A DNA stretch of 64,000 nucleotides from an uncultured Oscillibacter sp. (GTDB lineage: Bacteria > Bacillota > Clostridia > Oscillospirales > Oscillospiraceae): the NCBI GenBank assembly GCA_934574045.1, contig CAKTMK010000003.1:30957-94956 (forward strand). The letters run 5' to 3'. Positions within the stretch are counted from its first letter, which is position 1. Every line of letters starts with the position of its first letter. This document shows, in pieces, positions 34,076-42,179 of the stretch. The notes under the pieces are model-generated. The model was not told where the DNA came from and searched no databases. It was given only the letters and a program-made list of their open reading frames with translations. Made by a program: the position numbers and the translations under genes.

Positions 34076-34414
34076 ATGACGGAGCTGAAGATCCGGGACG
34101 GAGACTATGTATTCAACAGCGCCGGGACCGCCCGGCGGGTGAAGGGCCGGGAGGCGCTTTTGCAGCGGGTGCTGTTCAAGCTGACGGCGCGGCGGGGCGC
34201 GTTCCCCTTTCTGGAGGGACTGGGGAGCGAGCTTTACCGGCTGGGAAGCCTTCCACCGTCCCAAAGGCAGGGCGCGGCGCAGACGGCTGCGGCGCAGGCG
34301 CTGGCGGACGAGGAGGATCTGGAGCTGGAGCGGGTGGAGCTGGACGGAGAGCGGCTGACGGTGCGTCTGCGGTATCAGGGCGAGCCGCTGGAGCTGAAGC
34401 TGACGGTACGGTGA
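34076..34414 (+). CDS. Baseplate wedge protein (XkdS/gp25-like, DUF2634)
   Basis: 112 residues. The sequence TARRVKGREALLQRVLFKLTARRGAFPFLEGLGSEL in shortened view (key part RVLFKLTARRGAFPF) matches the gp25/DUF2634 wedge family, which starts sheath assembly. ATG at 34076 follows GAGGAGAC. Place directly before the J-like gene is standard. Confidence 0.8.
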   Translation: MTELKIRDGDYVFNSAGTARRVKGREALLQRVLFKLTARRGAFPFLEGLGSELYRLGSLPPSQRQGAAQTAAAQALADEEDLELERVELDGERLTVRLRYQGEPLELKLTVR

Positions 34415-34427
34415 GGAGCGAGGAACG

Positions 34428-35486
34428 ATGAGGACGACGGAGGAGATCTATCAGGAGATGCTGGCGGCGTTTGAGGCGCGGTCCGGGCGGAGACTGGACG
34501 GCTCCTGCGATCTGGCGGTGCGGCTGTACGCGCTGGCGGCGCAGGTGCAGGCGCTTGAATGTCAGGCGGAGTGGGTGCTGGACCAGAGCTTTCCCCAGAC
34601 GGCGCAGGGCGCGTATCTGGACCAGCACGCCGCCATGCGGGGCATCACCCGGCAGGCGGCGGCCCGAGCGGCGGGGACGCTGCGCTTTTACACGGAGGAG
34701 CCGGCGGCGGCCGCGCTGGACATCCCGGCGGGCAGCGTGTGCATGACGGAGGACGGGGTGCGGTTTCAGACGACGCGGGCGGCGGTGCTGCCGGAGGGGG
34801 AGCGGACGGTGGACGTGCCCGCCGAGGCGGTGGAGCCGGGGAGCGGCGGAAACGCCGGGCCGGAGACGGTGACGGTGTTGACGTCGTGTCCCGTGGGAAT
34901 TACGGGGTGCGTGAATCCGGAGGCGTTTTCCGGCGGGAGCGACGCGGAGGATGACGCGGCGCTGCGGGCGCGGGTGCTGGAGAGCTATCAGCGCCTGCCC
35001 AACGGGGCGAACGCCGCGTTTTACGAGGAGCAGGCGCTGCGCCACGAGGGCGTGGCGGCGGCGCGGGCCATCGGCCGGGCCAGAGGCATCGGCACGGTGG
35101 ACGTTTACATCACCGCGCCCGCCGGGGCGCCGGACGCGGCGCTGCTGGAGGAGGTGCGGGCGGACCTGCAGGCCAAGCGGGAGATCGCGGTGGACGTGCA
35201 GGTGCTGGCGCCGGAGACCGTGTCCACGGACGTGACGGTGGAGCTGGACGTGGGCGAGAACGGGGACTTTGAGACGGTGAAGGACGCGGTGAGCGCCGCG
35301 GCGGCGGGCTGGTTTACCGGAAAGCTGCTGGGCAGGCCCGTGCGTCTGGCGGAGCTGGGACGGCTGATCTACAATGTGGACGGCGTGGAGAACTATCATA
35401 TTCTGGCTCCGGCGGCGGACGCGCCGGGAGACGCGAAGAAGCTGCCGGTGCTGGGGACGCTGACGGTGCGGGCGATGGAGGCGTGA
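34428..35486 (+). CDS. Baseplate J-like protein (XkdT-like)
   Basis: 352 residues. Baseplate J domain with DQHAAMRGITRQAAARAAGT near the start, GSGGNAGPETVTVL, and DDAALRARVLESYQRLPNGA in the middle. The family forms the baseplate wedges of contractile tails. The ATG at 34428 follows GAGGAGCGAGG. Length matches XkdT (about 350). Confidence 0.9.
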   Translation: MRTTEEIYQEMLAAFEARSGRRLDGSCDLAVRLYALAAQVQALECQAEWVLDQSFPQTAQGAYLDQHAAMRGITRQAAARAAGTLRFYTEEPAAAALDIPAGSVCMTEDGVRFQTTRAAVLPEGERTVDVPAEAVEPGSGGNAGPETVTVLTSCPVGITGCVNPEAFSGGSDAEDDAALRARVLESYQRLPNGANAAFYEEQALRHEGVAAARAIGRARGIGTVDVYITAPAGAPDAALLEEVRADLQAKREIAVDVQVLAPETVSTDVTVELDVGENGDFETVKDAVSAAAAGWFTGKLLGRPVRLAELGRLIYNVDGVENYHILAPAADAPGDAKKLPVLGTLTVRAMEA

Positions 35487-35487
35487 G

Positions 35488-36054
35488 ATGGCGGGGTATG
35501 AGGACTATCTGAAGAACCTGCTGGGGCCGCTGGGCATCTATGACCTGCGGAGCGGGACGGCCAGCGAGAGCGAGCTGTTCGCCGCGGCGGCGGAGCTGGA
35601 CGGCACGGCGGCGGAGCTGGACCGGACGGAGCGGGAGGCGCTGGCCGGGACGGCGGAGGACGAGGGCCTGCGCCGGAGGGAGGCGCTGTTTGCCCGCAGG
35701 CCCGCGGCGGCGACGGTCCCACTGCGCCGGGAGGCCATCCGGGCGCTGATGCAGATCGACGCGGACAGCTTTTCGCTGGAGAGCATCAACCGGACCATCA
35801 GCGGCTGCGGCATCCGGGCGCTGGCGCAGGAGATGGGCGGCGGGCGCATCCGGGTGATCTTCCCGGAGACGGCGGGCGTTCCCGACGAGTTTGAGCAGAT
35901 CCAAAAGATCGTGCTGGACATCATCCCGTGCCATCTGGAGACGGAGTTCTACTTCCGGTACATGCTCTGGTCGGAGTGCGAGGCTCACGGCTGGACGTGG
36001 GCGGAGGTGGAGGCAGGCGGGCATACCTGGCACAGTTTTGAATTGGCGGTGTGA
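35488..36054 (+). CDS. Phage tail protein XkdU-like (DUF2313)
   Basis: 188 residues. The start GYEDYLKNLLGPLGIYDL and the late ETEFYFRYMLWSECEAHGWT are typical of the DUF2313/YmfQ family at the outer baseplate. The ATG at 35488 is one base after the previous stop. In PBSX the tail fibre gene XkdV follows; here the next gene is XhlA-like and no fibre is present. Confidence 0.85.
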   Translation: MAGYEDYLKNLLGPLGIYDLRSGTASESELFAAAAELDGTAAELDRTEREALAGTAEDEGLRRREALFARRPAAATVPLRREAIRALMQIDADSFSLESINRTISGCGIRALAQEMGGGRIRVIFPETAGVPDEFEQIQKIVLDIIPCHLETEFYFRYMLWSECEAHGWTWAEVEAGGHTWHSFELAV

Positions 36055-36056
36055 CG

Positions 36057-36353
36057 ATGGAGCAGGAATGGAGCGGACGGCTCACGGCGCTGGAGGAGCG
36101 GGTCAGCGGGGGCCTGCGCCGGATCGGCGCGCTGGAGCAGGGACAGGAGACGCTGCGGCGGCTGGCCACGGCGGTGGAGGTGCTGGCGACCCGGCAGGAG
36201 AGCATGGCGGACAGCGTGGGACGGCTGGATGAGAAGCTGGACGCGCTGGAGCGGCGGCCCGCGAAGCGGTGGGAAAGTCTGATGGACAAACTGCTGCTGG
36301 CGCTGGCGGGGGCGTTCGTCAGCTTTCTTCTGACGAGAGGAGGCGGACTATGA
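36057..36353 (+). CDS. XhlA-like lysis-associated membrane protein
   Basis: 98 residues. A long coiled coil (about 5-70) is followed by one C-terminal helix (LLLALAGAFVSFLL), the layout of haemolysin XhlA from PBSX, which works with holin and lysin. ATG 36057 was preferred; a GTG at 36051 overlaps the preceding stop and is possible. The stop overlaps the next start. Confidence 0.72.
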   Translation: MEQEWSGRLTALEERVSGGLRRIGALEQGQETLRRLATAVEVLATRQESMADSVGRLDEKLDALERRPAKRWESLMDKLLLALAGAFVSFLLTRGGGL

Positions 36354-36619
36354 AACGGAGCGGATGGACGGTATCCAAGGTGCTTGCGCTGGGCATTCTG
36401 GCCATGGATGCGGGCTGCACCGGAGCGGTGCTGTATTTCTGCCTGCTGGCGATCCGGATGCAGTTCACCGGGCCGCTGCCGTATCTGACGACGCTGATCG
36501 GAGCGCTTCAGGCGGCGACGGCGGCGGTGCTGGCGGCGTACTACGGAAAGAGCAGGGCGGAAAACACCAAGGGCGGCATCACCTATGACGCCGCGCTGGG
36601 GCGGGACGAGAGCTGCTGA
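36350..36619 (+). CDS. Small membrane protein with two helices, possible holin or antiholin
   Basis: 89 residues. Two hydrophobic segments (about 10-33 and 45-65) and a short charged tail. Start overlaps XhlA-like stop by 4 bases. Placed in the lysis cassette, it may be a holin, antiholin or spanin-like factor. No family recognised. Confidence 0.65.
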   Translation: MKRSGWTVSKVLALGILAMDAGCTGAVLYFCLLAIRMQFTGPLPYLTTLIGALQAATAAVLAAYYGKSRAENTKGGITYDAALGRDESC

Positions 36620-36631
36620 GGAGGAGAGAGC

Positions 36632-36889
36632 ATGGATGAGATCATCAGAAAACTGACGTCCCGGAAGCTGTGGGCGGCGGCGGCCGGAATGGCGGCCGGA
36701 CTGGCCATGGTGTTCGGGCTGGACGCGGACGTGGTCGCCACCACGGCGGGCGCGGTGGTGGCGCTGGCATCGGCGGTGACGTATATCCTGACCGAGGGCC
36801 GGGTGGACGCGGAGCGCGTGAAAACGGCGGCGGACGCGGTGCAGGCCGCGGCGGACGCGCTGGAACGGGCGGAAGATGGGCGAGCTTGA
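36632..36889 (+). CDS. Phage holin
   Basis: 85 residues. ISRKLW-type start (here KLTSRKLWAAAAG), two hydrophobic helices, a charged loop GRVDAERVKTAADAVQ and end. This arrangement is common in holins of clostridial phages. It would open the membrane for the lysin. The ATG at 36632 follows GAGGAGAGAG. It overlaps the lysin start by 14 bases. Confidence 0.8.
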   Translation: MDEIIRKLTSRKLWAAAAGMAAGLAMVFGLDADVVATTAGAVVALASAVTYILTEGRVDAERVKTAADAVQAAADALERAEDGRA

Positions 36890-37571
36890 GCGGGTGCTGG
36901 AGACGGCGCGGCGGGAGCTGGGCGTAAAGGAGTCGCCCGCCGGGAGCAACCGGGTGAAGTACAACACGGCCTATTACGGCCGGGAGGTGCAGGGGGGTGC
37001 CTATCCGTGGTGCTGCGTCTTTTTATGGTGGTGCTTCCGGCGGGCGGGTGCGGAGCGGCTGTTTTACGGCGGCGGGAAAACGGCCTCCTGCGGGGCGCTG
37101 GCGGACTGGGCGAAGCGGACGGGACGGCTGGTCCGGGAGGGATACCGGGCGGGGGATCTGGTATTCCTGCGCTTTTCCGGGCCGGTCATCCAGCACATCG
37201 GACTGGTGGAGCGGGTGAACGCGGACGGCTCCCTGACGACGATCGAGGGAAACACCGGGACGGGAAGCGATGCGGACGGCGGACAGGTCCAGCGGCGCAG
37301 ACGGCCCGCGCGGTACGCCGCGGGGGCGTTTCGCCCGGAGTATGAGGAGGAAGCGATGACACAGGCGGATTTTGACCGGATGATGGAGGTCTGGCTGGCG
37401 AAGCGGGCGCAGGCGCAGCCGGGAGAGTTTTCACGGCAGGCGCGGACGTGGGCCGAGGAAAACGGCATCGTCCGCGGAGACGGCAGCGGCGGGTTCCAGT
37501 ACAAAAGCTGGTGCACCCGGGAGCAGATGCTGGTGTTTCTGCACCGGTTCGCTCAGATGCTCTCACGGTGA
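36876..37571 (+). CDS. Phage endolysin with CHAP domain and SLH-like tail
   Basis: 231 residues. The N-terminal 150 residues are a CHAP amidase/endopeptidase: Cys46 or Cys47 in YPWCCVFLWWCF, a His in IQHIGLVERV and the late IEGNTGTG. The C-terminal part after about residue 160 (GEFSRQARTWAEENGIVRGD) is SLH-like and probably binds the wall. It cleaves peptidoglycan to release particles. The ATG at 36876 is inside the holin gene. It is the last gene of the cluster. Confidence 0.85.
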   Translation: MGELERVLETARRELGVKESPAGSNRVKYNTAYYGREVQGGAYPWCCVFLWWCFRRAGAERLFYGGGKTASCGALADWAKRTGRLVREGYRAGDLVFLRFSGPVIQHIGLVERVNADGSLTTIEGNTGTGSDADGGQVQRRRRPARYAAGAFRPEYEEEAMTQADFDRMMEVWLAKRAQAQPGEFSRQARTWAEENGIVRGDGSGGFQYKSWCTREQMLVFLHRFAQMLSR

Positions 37572-37610
37572 GCGGACAGCCGCCGGAGACAGGCGGCGGC
37601 GGATAAAAGA

Positions 37611-37647
37611 CGGCAGCCGGGACCGTTTTGATCGGTCCCGGCTGCCG
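37611..37647 (-). terminator. Terminator between the lysin and XRE regulator genes
   Basis: Perfect 15-bp arms (37611-37625 and 37633-37647). Read leftward it is followed by TCTTTTATC, a U-rich tail, so it mainly ends the XRE gene transcript. A smaller hairpin at 37580-37600 lies just after the lysin stop. Confidence 0.72.
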
Positions 37648-37658
37648 GGGGGCGGGAT

Positions 37659-37955
37659 TCAGCAGGAGCGGCCCTGATTGGCCTCCTGAAGGTCCTGAAT
37701 GAGCTGGCGGACATGGGCGGTCTGCCCGGCGGTCAGGCCGGAGGCGTCGATCACGGTGTCCGGATGGCGGCCGAGAAGCGTATCCGTGGAGACGGCAAAG
37801 TAGTCCGCCAGCTTTTCCAGAAGCTCCACAGAGGGCTGGATATTGTTGTTCTCCCAGTTCGAGACGCTCTGCTTGGAAACGCCCAGCCGGTCGGCAAGCC
37901 GGGCCTGCGTGATGCGCTTCGCCAGCCGAAGCCGGCGGATCTCGTCGCACAGCAT
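37659..37955 (-). CDS. XRE-family helix-turn-helix regulator beside the phage cluster
   Basis: 98 residues. N-terminal Cro/CI-type helix-turn-helix (QARLADRLGVSKQSVSNWEN) and a helical tail without protease or dimerisation motif. ATG 37955 follows AGGAGG. It converges on the phage cluster and has an AT-rich promoter region with inverted repeats. It may repress the particle genes, or itself, or be a host gene next to the element. There is no self-cleavage domain (no LexA-like Ser-Lys), so any SOS link would be indirect. Confidence 0.85.
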   Translation of the reverse strand: MLCDEIRRLRLAKRITQARLADRLGVSKQSVSNWENNNIQPSVELLEKLADYFAVSTDTLLGRHPDTVIDASGLTAGQTAHVRQLIQDLQEANQGRSC

Positions 37956-37978
37956 GGGGATTTCCTCCTGACTCCAAA

Positions 37979-38036
37979 ATTACAATACCATTGTAAATTA
38001 TGACTTGACATTTTATAAATATAAAAGTATTGTAAT
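37979..38036. promoter_or_regulatory. AT-rich promoter-operator of the XRE gene
   Basis: TTACAAT-ACC-ATTGTAA (37980-37996) is a perfect 7-3-7 palindrome, and ATTACAATAC (37979-37988) is repeated in reverse as GTATTGTAAT (38027-38036). A minus-strand promoter TTTATA (38025-38020) with 17 bases to CATAAT (38002-37997) lies between these elements, so the palindrome covers the transcription start. This fits autoregulation by the adjacent XRE protein. Confidence 0.6.
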
Positions 38037-38060
38037 ATTGGATATCCTTGGTAAAGGCCG

Positions 38061-38705
38061 TTAATTCTGCGGGACGGGCGGACGGCTGTTCAGGAGCCGG
38101 CCGTAGACCTCGGAGACCTGGGGCCAGTCGATCAGCCGCCACCACGCGTCGAAGTAGTCGGCGCGGCGGTTCTGGTATTGGAGATAATAGGCGTGCTCCC
38201 ACACGTCGCAGCCGAGGAGCGGCGTCAGCGGCGGGACGGCATCCTGATTGGCGGTCTTCTGGAGGGTGAGGCCGCCGTCCGGGCTGACGCAGAGAAAGAC
38301 CCAGCCGGAGCCGAAAACGGACAGCGCGGCGCTTTTCATGGCGGAGCGCAGGCCGTCCAGCCCGCCGAAGTCCCGGCGGATGGCGCCGTCCAGCGGCGGG
38401 AGCGGCGCGGAGGACGGCAGGGCGCGCAGCGTGTGGAAATAGAGGTCGTGGTTGAAGGCGCCGCCGGCGTTATTGCGGACGCCCTGACGGATCTCGTCCG
38501 GGAGCGCGGCCCAGTCCCGGACAAGCTGCTCCAGCGACCAGCCGTGGTAGGCGGGGCACGGCTCCAGAAGGCGGTTCAGGCCGTCGATATAGGCGGCGAA
38601 ATGCTTGTCGTGGTGAAAGCAGAGCGTTTTGGCGCTGATGTCCGGCTCCAGCGCGCTGTACGGATACGGCAGCGGCGGCAGGGAGAAGGGGTAGTGGTCT
38701 TCCAT
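38061..38705 (-). CDS. sodA: Superoxide dismutase, Fe/Mn family
   Basis: 214 residues, cytoplasmic. Metal ligands are visible: His31 in FHHDKHF, His86 in NHDLYF, and Asp167 and His171 in DVWEHAYY. It converts superoxide to hydrogen peroxide and oxygen. The ATG at 38705 follows GGAAAGGATG. Metal choice (Fe or Mn) cannot be read with certainty. It helps an anaerobe survive brief oxygen. Confidence 0.92.
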   Translation of the reverse strand: MEDHYPFSLPPLPYPYSALEPDISAKTLCFHHDKHFAAYIDGLNRLLEPCPAYHGWSLEQLVRDWAALPDEIRQGVRNNAGGAFNHDLYFHTLRALPSSAPLPPLDGAIRRDFGGLDGLRSAMKSAALSVFGSGWVFLCVSPDGGLTLQKTANQDAVPPLTPLLGCDVWEHAYYLQYQNRRADYFDAWWRLIDWPQVSEVYGRLLNSRPPVPQN

Positions 38706-38879
38706 GGACAGTCATCCTTTCCGCGTTCGATTCTCACAGCAGTGTACGCAGGCGGACACGGAACTATGCAGACGGCGCGGCGCGCCGGAAATTGCAGCCT
38801 GCGGAAGAATAGCCGGGACTTCGACAGGGAAGCTGCGGTATCCTGTGCAGCAGTCCGCATGGAATGGGGAGATGATTTG

Positions 38880-39056
38880 GTGACGGACAAGGAACTGGAG
38901 TTCTGCGTTTTATGCGGCCCGCTGGAGGATGCGCTGGAGATGCTGGACAACGGCGACACCGCGGGCGCGCGGGCGGTCCTTGAGCGGGTGGTCCTGCGGG
39001 CGCGGGAACTGTGCGATCAGGAGCGGCGGGCGCAGGAGACCGGCGGAGGACGCTGA
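38880..39056 (+). CDS. Short acidic protein, unknown
   Basis: 58 residues from GTG 38880, preceded by GGGGAG at 8 bases. Helical and charged, resembling a small regulatory or adaptor protein (CGPLEDALEMLDNGDTAGAR). A TTG 3 bases earlier is also possible. It is directly followed by a strong terminator. No family recognised; could be spurious, but codon use and terminator support it. Confidence 0.55.
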   Translation: MTDKELEFCVLCGPLEDALEMLDNGDTAGARAVLERVVLRARELCDQERRAQETGGGR

Positions 39057-39060
39057 GCAT

Positions 39061-39104
39061 AAAAAACATTCCCGGAAGGCAGGAGCCTTCCGGGAATGTT
39101 TTTT
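39061..39104. terminator. Bidirectional terminator between short gene and ireB
   Basis: Perfect 20-bp arms (39061-39080 and 39085-39104), loop AGGA. Each arm ends in A6/T6, so a U-tract follows in either direction. Confidence 0.92.
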
Positions 39105-39119
39105 CAAATCACGGCGCAG

Positions 39120-39365
39120 TCACTGGCCCAGATACTTCCGCACGAGGACCTGAAGAAGCTCGTCCCGGTCGATCTTGCGGATCAGGGTCCGGGCGTTGTT
39201 GTGGTTGGTGATATAGGTGGGGTCCTCAGAGAGAATATAGCCGACGATCTGATTGATCGGATTGTAGCCCTTTTCCTCCAATGCCTGATAGACCGCGGAC
39301 AGGACCTGATGGATCTCCGCGTCCTTTTCCATCACGATACTGAACTTCCTGGTAAAGTCGTCCAT
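39120..39365 (-). CDS. ireB: IreB family regulatory phosphoprotein (YrzL, UPF0297)
   Basis: 81 residues. Full family pattern: KFSIVMEKDAEIHQVLSAVY, GYNPINQIVGYILSEDPTYI, and a terminal RDELLQVLVRKYL. In Enterococcus IreB is phosphorylated by the Ser/Thr kinase IreK and affects cephalosporin resistance. The ATG at 39365 follows AAAGATGGTGT, a weak ribosome binding site. It is usually next to ruvX and alaS in Firmicutes; here it follows pheT in the same direction, 97 bases apart. Confidence 0.93.
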   Translation of the reverse strand: MDDFTRKFSIVMEKDAEIHQVLSAVYQALEEKGYNPINQIVGYILSEDPTYITNHNNARTLIRKIDRDELLQVLVRKYLGQ

Positions 39366-39461
39366 GCAGACACCATCTTTCTTTTCGGATGGAACTATTA
39401 TACTCGGTTTTCTTCAAACTGTAAAGGGTCCGGGCAAAACTTTGAGAAAATCGGGCTGCGG

Positions 39462-42161
39462 TCAGCGCAGGACGGCGTTCAGCTCGCTCTTGAGCAGGGC
39501 GAGGATGCTCTGCACGTCCTCGTCCGCCTCGGCGGCGGTGAGGCTGCGGTCATCCGCGCGGAGCGTCAGGTTGAACGCCACGCTTTTTTTGCCCTCCGGC
39601 ACGCCCGCGCCGGTGTAAATATCGAACAGGGCGACGTTCTTCAGCAGTCCCTTGGCGCCGCGGCGGATGCACTCCTCCAGCGCGCCGACGGTGACGGTGC
39701 TGTCACAGACCACGGCGATGTCCCGGGCCACGGCGGGGAATCTGGGCAGGGGCTGGTAGACCGGCAGGGGACCCATGGCGGCGAACAGCGCGTCAAAGGA
39801 CAGTTCGGCGGCGTACAGCTCACAGTCCACGCCGTAATTGGCGGCGACGCTGGGATGGATCTGACCGAAAACGCCCAGCTGCTTTCCGTTCAGCAGGACT
39901 CTGGCGCAGCGGCCTGGATGATAGGAGGGGTTCTTCGTCTCCGCCTCAAAGACCGCGCCGCTGATGCGCATGCCGGAGAGAATGGTCTCCACCGCGCCCT
40001 TGAGGGAGAAGAAGTCCACGCCGGAGCCGTATGCGCCCAGAGACAGGACCTTCGGCTCGTCCGCCGCGCCGGAGGCGTCCGGCCCGTTGGGCTTGGCGAA
40101 GTAGGTGCGGCCCAGCTCATAGAGATAGGCTGACTTGTTGCGGAAGTTATAGTTGCGGGTCAGGATCTCCAGCATGGAGGGCAGCGTGGTGGTGCGCATG
40201 ATGGAGGTGTCTTCACCCAGAGGGTTCAGGATCTTCAGGGAGTCGCGCAGCGGGGAATCCGCGGGCAGGCCGATCTTATCGTAATAGGAGGGGCTGATGA
40301 ACGAATAGGTGATGATCTCGTCATAGCCCAGCGCGCGGCACAGGGCGCCCAGCGTGCGCTCCGCCTGCTGCACGGGGGTATAGCCGCCGTGAGCGGACGC
40401 GCCGCCGGCGAGGGTGACGGGGATGTTGTTGTACCCGTGGAACCGGGCCACCTCCTCGGCCAGATCGGCCATGCCCTCCACGTCGCCGCGCCAGGAGGGA
40501 ACGGTGACCTGATCGCCGTCGAGCTGGAAGTCCAGCTTGGTGAGGATGGAGCGCATCTCGCTCTCCGGCACGTCGGTGCCCAGCAGGGCGTTGATCCGGT
40601 CCGGCTCCAGCGGCAGGACGCGGGGGGCGGAATCCTTTGCGATCACGTCCATCACGCCGTCCACAACCTCGCCCGCGCCCAGAAGCTCCACCAGCTCGCA
40701 GGCGCGCTGGACGGCCTTCATGGTGTTCATGGGGTCCAGACCCTTTTCATAGCGGGACGAAGCCTCGGAGCGCATATTCAGCGCCACGGCGGTGCGGCGG
40801 ACGGACGCGCCGTTGAAGTTGGCGGACTCGAACAGAACCTGCGCCGTGTCGCCCACGATCTCGGAGTTGGCGCCGCCCATCACGCCGGCGACGCAGACGG
40901 GACGGTGCTCGTCGCAGATGCAGAGCATACTGGTGGTGAGCTGGTGATCCTTGCCGTCCAGCGTCTGGATGGTCTCGCCCTCCCGGGCGGTGCGCACGAC
41001 GATCTTTCCGCCCTCCACGCAGGAGAAGTCGAACGCGTGCATGGGCTGGCCGTATTCCAGCATGACGTAGTTGGTGATGTCCACGATGTTGTTGATGGGG
41101 CGCACGCCGGAGTTGCGCAGCCGCTCCCGCATCCACAGGGGAGAGGGCTTGATCTTCACGTTTTTGACCATGCGGGCGGTATACCGCGGGCAGAGATCCG
41201 GGTCCTCAATGTCGATGTCCACCAGCTCGGCGATGCTGCCGCCGCAGCCGCGGATCTCGGGCGTGTGGAGCTTGAGGGGCTTATCGAAGGTGGCCGCGGC
41301 CTCACGGGCCAGACCGATGACGCTCAGGCAGTCCGGTCGGTTGGGCGTGATCTCGAACTCCACCACGTGATCGTCCGCGCCGATGAGCGCGGCCACGTCG
41401 TCACCGGGGGCGCAGTCCTGCCGGATGATCCAGATGCCGTCCGGGATGCAGTGGGGGAACTCCTTCTGCTCGGCGCGGAGGTCGGCGAGGGTGCAGACGG
41501 AATCGGTCTTGGTATTGTAGGCGACCAGATCGCCGGTATGGAGATTGGCGCAGGCCGTGTCGGGGCAGGCGGTGGCGCCGCCGATATCCAGCACGGTGTG
41601 ATACCCGCCGCCGGGCTGGGCGGCGCACTCCAGCACTTTGCCGCAGACCACAGGGCCGAAGACCTTGGCACCGGGCTGGATATCCGCGGGGATGGAGGGC
41701 TTGGCCGGGTCGATGGGCTTATAGTCGCTGAGCAGCGCGGCGGCGGTGATGGCGCACTCGGGATAGTCGTGCTCCGCGGAGAGGCCCAGCTCCTTCAGAG
41801 AGCAGAGCATTCCGTTGGACTCCACGCCCCGCAGCCTGCCTTTTTCGATCTTGACGCCGCCGGGGAGGAGGGACTTGTGCTTCGCCACGGGGACGAGGTC
41901 GCCCTCGTGGATGTTCCACGCGCCGGTGACGATCTGGATGGGCGCGTCCTCGCCCACGTCGATCTGACAGACCCACATATGGTCGGAGTCGGGATGGCGC
42001 TCCATCTTCTCAATGCGGCCCACCACGACGTTTTTCAGCTCGGCGTGGAGATCGGTGGTGATCTCCTGCTTGGAACCGGAGAGGGTCATGGCCTCTGCAA
42101 AGTCCCGGTCGGAGGCGTCCACCTCCACAAATTCATTCAGCCATTTTCTGGACAGCAGCAT
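39462..42161 (-). CDS. pheT: Phenylalanyl-tRNA synthetase beta subunit, with extra OB-like domain
   Basis: 899 residues, about 95-100 longer than usual (about 800). Order: B1 with tRNA-binding OB fold (VVVGRIEKMERHPDSDHMW), the CSLKELGLS segment near 120-128, an insertion at about 136-235, then TPNRPDC, B5 and catalytic-like core, and the C-terminal FDX-ACB domain (YQPLPRFPAVARDIAVV). The insertion resembles a second copy of the OB fold: VVCGKVLECAAQPGGGY and ANLHTGDLVAYN. PheT with PheS forms the heterotetramer that charges tRNA-Phe. ATG 42161 follows GGGAGGGTGAG. Confidence 0.95.
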   Translation of the reverse strand: MLLSRKWLNEFVEVDASDRDFAEAMTLSGSKQEITTDLHAELKNVVVGRIEKMERHPDSDHMWVCQIDVGEDAPIQIVTGAWNIHEGDLVPVAKHKSLLPGGVKIEKGRLRGVESNGMLCSLKELGLSAEHDYPECAITAAALLSDYKPIDPAKPSIPADIQPGAKVFGPVVCGKVLECAAQPGGGYHTVLDIGGATACPDTACANLHTGDLVAYNTKTDSVCTLADLRAEQKEFPHCIPDGIWIIRQDCAPGDDVAALIGADDHVVEFEITPNRPDCLSVIGLAREAAATFDKPLKLHTPEIRGCGGSIAELVDIDIEDPDLCPRYTARMVKNVKIKPSPLWMRERLRNSGVRPINNIVDITNYVMLEYGQPMHAFDFSCVEGGKIVVRTAREGETIQTLDGKDHQLTTSMLCICDEHRPVCVAGVMGGANSEIVGDTAQVLFESANFNGASVRRTAVALNMRSEASSRYEKGLDPMNTMKAVQRACELVELLGAGEVVDGVMDVIAKDSAPRVLPLEPDRINALLGTDVPESEMRSILTKLDFQLDGDQVTVPSWRGDVEGMADLAEEVARFHGYNNIPVTLAGGASAHGGYTPVQQAERTLGALCRALGYDEIITYSFISPSYYDKIGLPADSPLRDSLKILNPLGEDTSIMRTTTLPSMLEILTRNYNFRNKSAYLYELGRTYFAKPNGPDASGAADEPKVLSLGAYGSGVDFFSLKGAVETILSGMRISGAVFEAETKNPSYHPGRCARVLLNGKQLGVFGQIHPSVAANYGVDCELYAAELSFDALFAAMGPLPVYQPLPRFPAVARDIAVVCDSTVTVGALEECIRRGAKGLLKNVALFDIYTGAGVPEGKKSVAFNLTLRADDRSLTAAEADEDVQSILALLKSELNAVLR

Positions 42162-42179
42162 AATCTCTCACCCTCCCTC

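Larger units (their letters stand above)
23265..37571 (+). mobile_element. Compact PBSX-like contractile phage cluster, probably domesticated
   Basis: About 14.3 kb of co-directional, overlapping genes in phage order: small and large terminase, portal, protease, head proteins, connectors, sheath, tube, chaperone, LysM tail protein, baseplate proteins, XhlA, holins and lysin. No integrase, excisionase, replication, capsid scaffold or tail-fibre gene, and no clear attachment sites, were found. There are no broken genes. Base composition and ribosome binding sites match the host. An XRE repressor-like gene lies just right of it on the other strand. It may be a defective prophage, a PBSX-type killer particle or a gene transfer agent. 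Confidence 0.8.

Noticed and set aside
22953..38060. Attachment sites or tRNA gene flanking the phage cluster
   Set aside because: No direct repeat or tRNA was seen by eye at either edge; a longer context would be needed to exclude distant sites.
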